DNA of 64,000 nucleotides, from assembly GCF_001715295.1 (NCBI RefSeq), contig NZ_MDKB01000001.1, positions 332,346 through 396,345 on the forward strand. The letters are read 5' to 3'. This document shows positions 40,901-52,900 of this stretch, in pieces; position 1 is the stretch's first letter; each line of letters begins with the position of its first letter. The position numbers and the translations under genes were made by a program. Under the pieces are notes generated by a model. That model was given only the letters and a program-made list of their open reading frames with translations. It did not search any database and was not told where the DNA came from. The DNA comes from Streptomyces griseus. Lineage in GTDB: Bacteria; Actinomycetota; Actinomycetes; Streptomycetales; Streptomycetaceae.

Positions 40901-43900
40901 TCCCCGCCGACCCTGCAGATCTCCCTGCACCGTCCCCGGCCGGTGACGGAGGCGGGTGACGTCGCCGTGGACCGGGTCCGCCGGCAGGTCCGCACCACCG
41001 CGACGGCGTCCTCGGCCGCGAGCTCCTTCGCCCTGAACCAGCAGGGCACCTACAGCCTCGCGGACGGCAACGTCCAGATGCTGGGCCTGACGTTCCCCCT
41101 GGCCGCGCAGCAGCCGCACGCCTCCTCCACGGGCGGCAACACGTCCGCCGCCGTGTTCACCCGCCTCCGGATAGGCACCACCAGCGAGCCCACGGACCGG
41201 CGCGGCACGCGCAGTTACGAGACCCTGGTCGACACGGTCATCACGGTGGAGGGCACCAAGGGCGTCCGGTACGTCACCGGAAGTTCCACCGTGCGGCTGT
41301 GGGAACGCGACGTGCTCGGCTTCGGTGTCACCCCGGCGCGGCCCGGCGCCCGGATCTACGACCTGCCCGCGATGCTCGCCGACCTGGCCGCGGACGATCT
41401 GCGGGACTGGGCGCGACACCCGGTGACCGACCTGCCGGACGTGCTGGCGGAGGGCATCGACGAGCACGACCCCTCGGCGGAGATGTGGCTCGCGCTCGGC
41501 CCCGACCCGGACGGGACCCGTCTGGCCCGCGCCCTCTTCGTCGGCTCCCGTACGGCCGCGCTGGCCGGGAAGCCGGTCGAACTCGTGGTGCGCACCGACG
41601 AGGGGCTGCGCTCCTGGCCGTTCGACGCCGACGGCTCCCTCGCCGACACGACCGACGCCACCCGCGACTCCTGGGAGGCCGTGAGCGACGCCATCGGCAC
41701 CTACCTCCGGGCGGTGGGAGCCGAGGCGGTGGCCCGTCACCGGGAGGAGGGGCTGGCACGGCGCCGGACCGGTGCGCTGCGGGCTCTGGAGGAGGCCGGC
41801 CGCGCGGTGGACACCGCCACCACCGCGCACCGGGCGGCCGACGTGGCCCACACGGGCGCCGTGCGGGCCGCCGGGACCGTACGCTCGGAGCTCACCGCGG
41901 TCCGGGACGGGATCGTCGCGGCGCGGGAGGAGATCGCGCGGCTGGACGCGACCGCGCGTGACGCGCAGACCCGCTACGAGGCGGCTGCGGACGAGGAGCG
42001 GCGGCTGCGGGAGCAGTGGCAGCAGGCACGGTCCGAGGTGGACCGCCTCGGCCGGATCGTCGCCGCCACCGCGGAGACCGACCCGGCCGCCGCCGCGTCG
42101 CGGAGCGCCCTGGCCGCGGCCGAGGAGCACGCCGAGGACCTCGGGGAGCGGGCTCCGGCCGCGGCCCGGCAGCGTCAGCTGGACCTCCAGGAGATGACCA
42201 CGGCCCGCGCGGCGGCCGACGAGCTGCGGACCACCCTGGACGAGGACGTCACGCGGGAGGCGGCCCTGGCCGGGGACCTCGCGCGCGCCGAGGGGGACGT
42301 GTCCCGCGCGGAGCGTACGGAGCGGCAGGCGGACGCCGAACTGAGGCGCCGGACCGCGGCCCGTGACGCGATCCGGTCCCAGCTCGGCGGGATCGAGGCA
42401 GACCTCACCACGGTCCGGCGGGAACTCGAGGAGCAGGCGCGCCGCCACAGCCAGGCGTGGGAAGGACTGCCGGGCCGCACGAGCGCCCTGGACACCGCCC
42501 GCCGCGCGGAGAGCGTCGGCGGGGGCCCGTCCCTGCGCGGCTCCGTGTCCTCCGCGCCCGCCCGTGCGACCCGTTCCGGCCGGTTCGGCGGGCAGCCCCT
42601 GCCCGCGCCGCCGCCCGGGGAACAGGCGACGGCCGAGGTCCCGGACACGGCGGCCGTACCTGCTCCGGCCCCGGCGCCGCGGCCTGCCCTGTCACCGGCC
42701 GAACGGGCGGATGCGACCACGCGGTTGCCCGGCATGACCGAGGAGGAACGGACCTCCCGGCTGCTGGCCCTGTCCTCGCCTGACCGCGAGGCGCTGGCCT
42801 CCGACCCGGCGCTGGCGGCTGCGCTGCGCCGGGCCCTGCCCGCCGACGAGTTCGCGCGTACCGCCGCGCTGCTGATGGTGGACGTCCCGGCCGGTGCGGA
42901 CCTGCCCGTCTCGGCCGGCATCGAGGCGCGAGCCCAGGTGGCGCGGATGCTGCGTTCCCCCGCAGTGGCGGAGCGGATGCTGAACGAGGGCGCCCGGATG
43001 ACCGTGGTCCCCAAGGACGCCGCCACGACGTCGCTGGACGCGTTCGGCGTCCTGCGGGGGGAGTCGGCACAGGACGCGCGCCCCTTCGCGACCATGCGTG
43101 GTGTCGAGACCGACGGACTGGTCGCGGTCGGTGAGGAGAATCTGCTGGGGGGCGCCACGAGCGTGCCGGGCGCGGGGCTGTACGCCGACGGGTACTCCGC
43201 CGCGACGCACGAGTTCGCGCACGCCGTCCACCGCCACGGGCTGACCGACGACCAGCGGCGGCTCGTCACGGAGGCGTTCCACGACAAGGTGCTGGCGGGC
43301 GATCTCGCGACCTGGCCCGACGGGCCGTTGTACGACCCCTCCGGCACGCACCGGAACTACTCCGCCCGTGACGAGTTCGAGTTCTTCGCCCAGCTCACCA
43401 ACGCCTACCTCGGCACGAACACCGGCACCGACCCGTACACCGGCCTGCCCCGCAACAACGGGGCGAGGTGGGTCCGGCTCCACGAGCCGAAGCTGCTGCC
43501 GCTGCTGCGCGAGCTGTACGGCACCGACCCGAAGGGTGCCCACCCCTGGAGCGCCAACCCCCGGGCGGAGGAGGACGTCTGGGCCGCCTTCCGCGCGTTG
43601 TGGGACGAGACGGGGAACACGTACGAGCCACAGCCCCACGCACCCCTCCCCGCGGCACCGCCCGCGTCCGGGGACGCCCGCGGTTCCGGCATCCGTGGTC
43701 CTCTCGGTCCCTACAGCCGCGCGGAGCTGACGGCGATGGCACGCCGGGTGGCGGGCCGAGCGCCGGCGGTTGAACTGTCCGTCGAGCGGTGCCTGGTACT
43801 GCTGCGGGCGCTGCGCGGCGAGCTGTTCCCGCGCGGTGTGCGTCCGGCGCTGACGGTGGACGACGCGGTGGTCGGTGTGAAGTCGGCGCCCTCGTCGCTG

Positions 43901-46900
43901 GTGGTGGGCCCCGGGTGGCGTGGGGTGCGGTCGTGGCTGTCGGTCGTCGGGGCGGTCGCCCTCCAGGGGCCGGGTGCGGTGGCGTTCGTCCTGGCGCGGC
44001 GTCAGGGCGGGGCGCTCGGGCACGCCTGGGCGGCGTACCACCTGGGCGGCCCTGACGGCGTGGTGTGGGTGGACCTGACGGCCGGTGAGGGCCGCCAGGT
44101 GTCGGCGCTTCCCCCCGCGGTCGCGGCCTCCGAGGCACAGGTGGTGGTCGTGGACCCTGCCGGGCAGGCCGTGGAGCGTGCGCTGCCGGAGTTCGCACCG
44201 TCGTCGTCCACCCCGCACTCCGTGGTGGACGCGGCGACCGGGCGCCGTTACGGGGCACTCGGCCTGGAGGTCGAGAAGCGCCAGGTGTTCGTGATCAGCG
44301 GCATCGGCGACCTGCCGGCCAAGGTGGTGCTGGCCGAGGCACCGGGCTTCAAGATCGTCACCGATCACGCCGGGCTCTGGCGGACCGCCGACGGCCGGCT
44401 CCACTTCACCTTCCCCGCGACCGCACCGGGAGAGCCGCAACCCCTCCAGGGCTCCTACCTCATCGGCGAGATCGTCGTCGAACCGATGGCGGTGCTCCCG
44501 GGGGAACGGAGGCAGTCCCAGGAGGAGGCACTGGCGCGGCTGGACAGGGTGGAGCGGGCTCTGGACGCCAGGAACGAGCCGAACGCCGCTCCGCAGGTCC
44601 CCCTCGCCGCCCTGCTCCCCGCCCAGGACGGGTGGAAGACCACCGGGTTCGGCGACAAGGCCCTGGTCGGCCCCAACCCGTCCGGGACGGACCTCGCCTA
44701 CGTACAGCCCACCCTGGGCTTCCCCGCCCTGGGCCTGAGCGCGCTCCTGGACGCGGCGGTCGACCGGCTCCCGAAGGGGTCCATCGGGGCGGTGGAGGCG
44801 TCGGGCAGGGAATTCGGGATGAAGGCCACCGCGCACTTCGTCCGCGTCCTCACCGGCCGGACCGATGTGCCCGACGTGGTCGTGCCCTTCCTCGCGCCGA
44901 TCCCGGACATCGACGAACTGTGGGGCTACCTGCGGTTCATCTACGCCCACACCGTCGCCAGGCCGAGCGGCGTCATCCTCAACCAAGGCCCGACCGGGTT
45001 CATGGCAAAGAACGGCCTGGCGGTGGCGTCGCGCCCGGCCCTGGACCGCGTCCTGCGGGCCCTGCGGCCTCGCACCCGGGAGTTCCTCGACCAGCACCAC
45101 GACGGAGTCAGCGCGAGCCTCGCCGCCACGCTCGCGAGGCTGCTGGAGCTGTACCGCAAGACCATCACACCGGACAAGCCGTTCTTCCCGGGCTTCTTCG
45201 ACGCCACGATCGGCGATGTGCCGTCGGCCCGCGAGCACACGACGTCCGCGCTGACGGGGCGTACCTCTTCGGGCAAGGTCGTCACCCAGAAGCAGATGGT
45301 CGACATGGACGACGACCGGTACCCGACCCTGGACACCGACGACGGCCGTCTGGAGATCCCGCTGGTCCTCGCCGAGCTGCGGCACTTCGCCTACGACGGT
45401 GGTCAGCTGATGACACCGCAGGACATCCGGCGGGCCGTGGCCGAGTTGTCGGAACTCAGCCGCGAGGCCTACCGGCGGGCGCTCACCCACCGGGCCCCGC
45501 TGCCCGAAGACGTCCTCCGCGAGTCCGTCAACCGGGTCCTGGACAACCAGGCCGTCCGGGGCCTCGCCCACTTCGTGCAGATGGTGCTGATGGCGGGGCT
45601 GCCGCAGCCCGGCGGCAGTACCCGGCGACTGATGTCGGTGGGGGAGAGCCAGGAGATCTCCCGTGCGCTGGGTGAGTACGCCCTGGGCATCCCGCTGCCC
45701 GCCGCCCACCCCGTGCACCAGGCCCTGCGTAGGGCCTTCGACGAGGCGTCCGAGGCCCTCGACACGCTGCCCGCACAGCATCAGGCGAAGCTCCGGGCGC
45801 TGGTCGACGTGGCGCGGGGCGCTCTGGAGATCCTGGCCGATCCCGAGCGGACTCCGCCGCCGATGGTGTGGGCGTCGGAGCTGGTCGCGGTGGACGGCTC
45901 CCGGATCCTTCTGGACCGGGTGCTGGCGATCAGGCACCGCGACGCGCGCGACCAGCCGGTGGGGACGTCCTCCCGCCCGGTCGAGGACTGGCAGGACACC
46001 CACCGCCAGACGTACGGCCTGCTGTCCGACGTGGTCGGTTACAGCTTCGTGCGTCCGGGCCCGGTGCCGCTGGAAAGCCCGGTCCAGACGCTGCCGTTCG
46101 CCGACGCGTACCTGGTCGGGCTCCGCGGCGGCCCGGGAGCCGCCGCGCTGGCACTGTCGGACGGCACCGACGCGGTGGTCGACTACGAGCGGATCGTGGA
46201 CTTCCTCTTCGCGGTCGACGGAGACCTGACCGCACTGGCCCCCGAACGCCCCGTCGTGGTAACGGGAGCCGACCTGGCCGGTCCTCCGCCCGCCGACCCG
46301 CTGGAGACGCCGGTGGCCGGCCAGATCCTGGCCAACGGCCTGGGCCGCTGGGTCTGGACCACCGGCAGCGGCATCGAACCCTTGCTGGCTCCCGCGGACG
46401 GCCCGACCGGACCGCGCTGGCAGCTGGCCGAGGGCGACTGGTGGGCAGGTTTCCGCCCCGAGCCCTCGACCCCCGAACTGGCCCGGTGGGCCGAGCAGAT
46501 CACCGGCCATCAGGGGCGGGCTCCGGACGTCCTACGATGGGTGCGGGCGATCCGGCTGGTCTACGGTCCCGCACTGGAGAGCGACACGGCCGCGTTCGAA
46601 GTGCTCCTCCGGGGCTTCCGGGCGCTGGAACAGACCCGCGTCGCCCAGGGCTTCCAGACCTCACTCACCTGGAGCGACCTGCGGTACGCCGTCAGCTCCT
46701 ACTTCGCGGCCAACGGCCGGCCCGAGCCCCCGCTGCCGGTGGCCCTGCAGTTCCTGCTGCTCTCCGCCGCGGGATCGACCGGTGTGGACCTGGAGCTGTC
46801 CAGGTTCTCGATCGCTCCGCAGCACCACAGTGCGCGGGCCTGGGACCGGGCCGCGATCGGCGGCGAGAGCACGCAGGACGAGGAGATGGTTCTCTTCGCG

Positions 46901-49900
46901 CCACCGCCGGGAGCCACCGCGCCACCGGCGCTGCCGTCCGCGCCGTCCGCCGCGGAGAGCGTCCCCGTGTCCCCGGCGGCGCCGGGCACGGCCACCGGGC
47001 CGAACGACCCCCTGCTGTCGGCGGAAACGCTGATCCCGGGGCCGTCCGGCCGCCCCCATGGCCGTAACTGGACCGGCGGGCCGGTCAGCCAGGTCGTGAC
47101 GGGGTCGGTGCGGGTCATCGAGACCCGGCCGGGCGCCGAGCCGAAGACCGTGTCGCACTTTCCCGCCCCGTGGTCCGCAAGGGCCTACGTGGTGGCGGCG
47201 ACGGGCGAGGACGGCCGGATACGGCTGCCGGACGGCCGCGTGCTGGACGGCGAGGAGATCGGCGACGTACTGGCCGCCGACCCGGAACTCGCCGGGCTGC
47301 CGAAGGACGTCCCCGTCGTCCTGGCCGTCCCGTTCGCGGGACAGCAGTACCAGGAGACGCTGCAACGGGTCGCCGACCGGCTGGGCCGCGCCGTGCGGGG
47401 CCCGAGCGGCGACGGCGGACTGGTCCCCGACGGCACCGGCAACGCGCATTTCCTGGCGTTGGTGGACAGCGACCCGGACGCGCCGATCGGCTCCTGGGTG
47501 CAGGCGTCCCCTTCGGCCATGACCGACCCCTACCCGGATCGTGCCTGGACGGCGCTGGACGGGACCACGTTCCACGACAGCGACGTGTACACACAGCCGG
47601 TGGCGGACGGGCGGCAGGAGCGCTACGGCCGGCTGGCCGTACCGCGGGAGGACGGAGTACGGAGGCGGGAGGAGGGCTTCCGCGCCTTCCGCCAGATGCG
47701 GCGGCTGAGGCACCGGACACCCGCCGGCGCGGGCTACCAGGAGACCGGCTCGGAACCGGTCTCCATGGACCCGGCGGTCTACGTGTACGCCGCCCACGGG
47801 TTGCCCGGAGGGCTGGTGCTCCCGCTGCGTGACGGCCGGACGGTGTGGCTGGGCAAGCAGGACGCGGCCGCGTACATCGCGGGTCTGCGTGAGGTGCGGG
47901 AGCTGCCCCCCGGCCACCGGATCCACCTGGAGGTCTGCTGGAGCGCGTCGGACGGTGACCCCTCGCGGTCGCAGCCCTCGCACGCTCCGGCACCCCATGT
48001 CGACGATCCGCTGGGTGAGGTCCCGCTCGCCCAGCACGTGGCGAACCTGACCCGCCGGGACACCGACGGGGCCACCCGGCTGACCGGCTTCGACAAGGCC
48101 GGGCGCTCGACGGTGGACGCGGCGAACGGTGAGCGGGGCCGCCGGGTCGTGCGGCACCCCGAGCCGCTGGAGCACGAGCTGGACCAGCTGGCGCGGGACG
48201 CGGGGCTGCACCGTGTGCCGGGCGACGTGCCGCCGGAGACGCGGGCGACGACACTGCGCCTGGTACGGGCGCTGCGGACCGCCTTCGGCGACGGGATCGA
48301 GGACGACCGCGGGACTCCCGGCGGACGGTACGAGCAGGCACTCAAGGGCATCGGCGCGCTGGAACGCCTGCGGGCCAACGATCCGCTGCTCAGCCAGTTC
48401 ACCCCGTTCCGCATGGACATGTTGGACTTCTACGTCCGGGAACACACCGACCGCACCCCGGACGCGGCGGGCTACCTCGCCCTGTTCGACTTCGCCGCGG
48501 CCCGCCTGGCGGCCGACCCCGAGGCAGAGCTGACCGCGGTGGTGGAGGTGCCGGCCCTTCAGGTCACCTTCAGGCAACTGGCTTCCACGGGTGAGCAGAT
48601 GACCCGCCACGTGCAGTCACTGTCCGCCTCGGCGCCGTACACCCCGGCGCACGTCGCGTCCACGCTGTGGGCCATGGCGCGCGCCGCCCAGATCTTCAGC
48701 CTGACCACCCGGGCCGACCGGGAGGCCATGGGCCGCAGGGTCCTCCACCTGGACGCGGCGACCGAGTGGCAGCGGTCGCACCACGAGGCCCTGTGGACCC
48801 TTATGTCGCGGGCGATCGCGGAGGGCGTGGACGTCTCCGACCACGACCTGCTGGCCGCCCGTCACCTGAGGGAGGCCGGTGCCTTCGGCCCGGACACCCA
48901 GCTCAGGCGGGGATCCCACGTCCAGGGCGTCAATTGGTCCGGCACCGCCGCACCCGGCGGTATCGACTGGGGCGCCGTGAATCAGGTGGTGCCCGGGCCC
49001 GCCGGGGCCACCGTGCGCCCGGTCCGGCCGGCCTGGACCCTCCCGGGCAGGCCGATGCCCACCCTGCGCGTGGTCGAGGCAGGCCCGGGCGGCACCATCG
49101 TCGTCCACATCCCCGGCCGCGCCCCCGTCACCGTCCCGGAGAACGAGTACCTGGCGCTGCTGGGACTCGACCCGGAGCTGAGCACCGCCCCCCTGGGCAC
49201 TCCCGTGCTCTTCCTGACCACCGGTTCAGGGGCGCTGAGCCCGCAACTGGTGCAGCGGTTCTCCCAGACCACCGGACGCCCTGCCTTCGGTCACAGCGCG
49301 CCGATGATCCTCGCGCCGGCCGCCGACCCCTCCGCGGCCCTCAGCATCCTCACTCTGCCGGCCCCGGCGGGCGCGGCCCCGGCCCGCTGGACCGCCGCCA
49401 CCCGGCAGCAGACCACCGGCCGGGCCGGCCTGTTCGTCTTCGGCCCGAAGGACACGGCCCCGGCGCCGCTGCCGGACGTCGGGGCGCTGAGCATCGGTGA
49501 GGGGGCACAGCCGTCGGCGGGCTCCTTGCTGTCGCCCCAGACCCTGATGACGAACGCGTCGGGCGCGCCGCGCGGCCGCAACCTGACGGGCGAGAAGGTG
49601 CGCCAGCTGCGGATCGGGCGGGTGCGGGTGTTCGAGGAGCAGCCGGAACAGCCGTTGAAGGAGGTGCCGGGCGCGGACGCGGCCGCGCCGTGGGGGGACT
49701 CGGCGTACGTCGTGTGGGGCGGGAGCCACCCGGACGGTGTGCGATTCCCCGACGGGCGGGTGCTGGACGCCGAAAAGCTGGCGGCGGAGCTGGCGGCGGA
49801 CCCCGAGCTGGCGAAGCTGTCGAAGGACGTCCCGGTCGTCCTGGTGGTGCCGAATCTGGCGAACGAGCGATACCTGGAGTACCTGCGCGCCGTCGCCAAC

Positions 49901-52900
49901 CTGCTGGAGCGGCCGGTGTGGGCGCCCAGCGGCGACGCCCGTCTGGTGCGCAACAAGAAGCGCGAGCACGTCCCGGCGCTGATCGACCACGGCCCGGACC
50001 AGCCGCTCGGCTCGTGGGTGCCGTTCCACCCGACGAAGGCGGTCGCACCGCTCCCGGACCGTACATGGACGGCGCTGGACGGCACGACGTTCCGCGACAG
50101 CGACGTCGCGTCCCGGCCCCTGGTCTCCGACCGGAACGAGCGGTTCGGCCGGATGTCGCACGTGGACGACGTACGGGACCGTGAGCGGCTGATGAGGACG
50201 TACCTGCGCGCGAAGAAGCAGGTCCACCTGATGGCGTCCGGCAGCAGGACCGCTTTGATCAGCGAGGAGACGCGGACCCCTGACCCCGCGGTGTACGTGT
50301 ACGTCGCCCACGGGCTGCCGGGCGGTCTGCTCCTGGCCCTGCGGGACGGCCGGACGGTGTGGCTGGGCGCGGCGGACGGCGGACGGTACCTCGGCGGGCT
50401 CCCCGAGGTCACGGAGCTGCCGAACGGCCACCGCGTGAAGCTGGAGGTGTGCTGGAGCGACTCCGCGGGGAACCCGGCGCTGCCGCAGCTGGACAACCGG
50501 CCGGCGCCCCCGGTGCACGACCCGCTGGAGGAGGTGTCCCTCGCCCAACACACGGCGAACGCGAGCCGTCGGGTGACCGACGGGTCGCTGATGAGCAGTG
50601 GCTTCCACACCGACGCCCACATCCTGCACGACACCCCCGGCGGAGTGGCCGGGCGGCGCAGGGACGTGGTTCCCGAGCCCCTGCCGCACGAGCTGGACCG
50701 GATGGCCCGGGCCGCGGGACTGCACACCGGTGAGGGCGAGGCCTCGCCCGAGGTGCGCGCGACCACCCTCCGGCTGGTGCGGGCCCTGCGGATCGTGTTC
50801 GGCCCCGAGGCCGAGACGGACGGCCCACTTCACGAACAGCTGCTCAAGGGCATCGGCGCGATGGAGACCCTGCGCGCCAACGACGCGGCGCTGAGCCGGT
50901 TCACGCCGTTCCGCATGGAGCTGTGGAGCTTCATCGCCCAGCGGCTGGGGGGCAGGCCGCCGAGCCCCGAGGACTACCGCAAGGTCCTGGACCTCGCCGC
51001 ACGGCTGGTGGCGCAGAAGCCGACGGCCCCGCTGAGCGAGGCCGTCGCGGACCCGGCGATTCTCCACGCCATGCGGCAGGTGACGCAGCTCGGTGCGGCC
51101 GTCGTGCGGAACGTGCTGAGGCAGCCGGAGAGCGTCCCGGTGACCAAGCGCGCCGTGACGCACGCCTTCTGGGCGATGGCCGGCGCCGCCCAGCAGATGG
51201 CCGGCCGGGACGACGCGTTCACGGAGAAGCTGGGCCGCAGGGTCCTCCACATGTTCCCCGACGAGCAGTGGGCCCCGGTGAGGAAGCAGCAGCTGTGGAT
51301 GCTGACGGCCCAGGCGATCTCGGCCGGTCTCGATCCGGCGGACTTCTTCACCCTGTCCGCCTTCCACCTCGCGTCCAAGGGAGCGTTCGGACCGGCCCAC
51401 CATCTCAGGGAGGGCGAGAAGTTCCAGGGCTTCAACTGGAGCGGCAGGCCCGCCCCCGGCGGTGTCGACCTCCGGGGTGTCGGCAGGCAGGGCAAGGAGG
51501 GTGACGGAAGCACCCTCGAGCACTTCCGCGCGCCCTGGACGGCCGAGGGGGAGCACGAGGACGTCGTGGTGGTGTGGACGGACACCGACGCCGAAGGATT
51601 CGTCGTCCTCCACCTTCCCGGCACGCCGCCGTTGCGGGTGGCCGACAAGGAGTTCCTGGCCCTGCTGGACCTGGCGCCCGTGCTGCGCATGACGGCGCTC
51701 GGGGTTCCGGTGCTGTTCGTGCTGTCCGGTGCGGGCAGCGGCATGGGGCGCCCGATGATGCTGTCGGAGGCGTTCTCCAACCGCACCGCGCGTAACGGCT
51801 GGGCGTACAGCGGGGCGCTCACGGTGGCACCGACCACCCCGGCCCCGGGCGCCACGGCCGCCCCGATGCGTCTGATCGGCCTGCCGGAGACGGCGAGCGG
51901 GAAGCCTGGAGTGTGGCGCAAGGCATGGCTCCAGGGACTCAACTCCAGTGTCCTGGCGCCGGCTCCCTACGGTGATGCCCTGTTCTCCTCGCCGAAGCCG
52001 TCCGCGGTGCCGCGGAGCCTGACCGGGGCAGAGGCCACCGTGCCGCCGCCGCTCAGCCGTGCGGAGCTGACGGCGCTGGCGCGCCGGGTGGCGGGCCGCG
52101 AGCCGGTGCACGTCATGACGGTCGAGCGGTGCCTGGTGCTGCTGGGCGCGCTGCGCGCCGAACTGTTCCGACGGGGGGTGCGTCCGGCGCTGACCGCGGA
52201 CGATTCGGTGGCCCTCGGGAATGCCGCGGAGTCGTCCCTGGTGATGGGCCCCGGGTGGCGCCGGGTGCGGTCGTGGGCATCGGTGGCCGGGGCGGTCGCG
52301 GCCCAGGGGCCCGGAGCGGTGGCGTTCGTCCTGGCGCGCCGTCAGGGCCCGCTGGCGGGGCACGCGTGGGCGGCGTACCACGCGAGTGGGCGTGGCGGTG
52401 TGCTGTGGATGGACCTGTCGGCCGGTCACGGCCGTCAGGTGTCGGCGCTCCCGCCGGCCGTCGCCGCGTCCGACGCGCGTGCCGTGGTCGTCAGCCCCTC
52501 CGGGCAGGCTCTGGAGCACGCGCTGCCGGAGTTCTCCCAGTCGTCCTCCACGGTGCACGCTGAGCTGGACGCGGCGGTCGAACCCTCGTACGGCGCCATC
52601 GGGCTGGAGCTGGAGGAGCGCCGGGACCTCTTCATCGCGGTGCCGGGCCGCATCACCACGACACTCGTCCTGGCCCACGGCCCCGGCATCACGCTCGTCA
52701 CCGACAGCCGGGGCTTCTGGATGACGGCCGACGGCCTGCTCCACGTCGACAAGCCGCAGGTGGCACCCGGAGAACCGCAGCCCGTCCGGGGGAAGTACGC
52801 CATCGGTGAGTTCGTTCTCGATCCGATGGCGGTGATCCCGGGAGAGCGGAGGCAGACCCAGGAAGAGGGCATGGCCCAGCTGCAGCGGGCGCGGGCCGCC

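Larger units (their letters stand above)
43715..52054 (+). repeat. Super-repeat unit 1 of the giant gene (8,340 nt)
   Basis: The unit begins SRAELTA and holds, in order, a papain-fold domain, an unrecognised domain, two His-Cys cassettes with their helical companions, and a C-terminal element containing WRKAW. Unit 2 repeats the same order. Parallel landmarks are 8,340 nt apart at the start, 8,346 near 46200, 8,319 near 47840 and 8,238 at the WRKAW/WRKTVW element. Confidence 0.9.
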
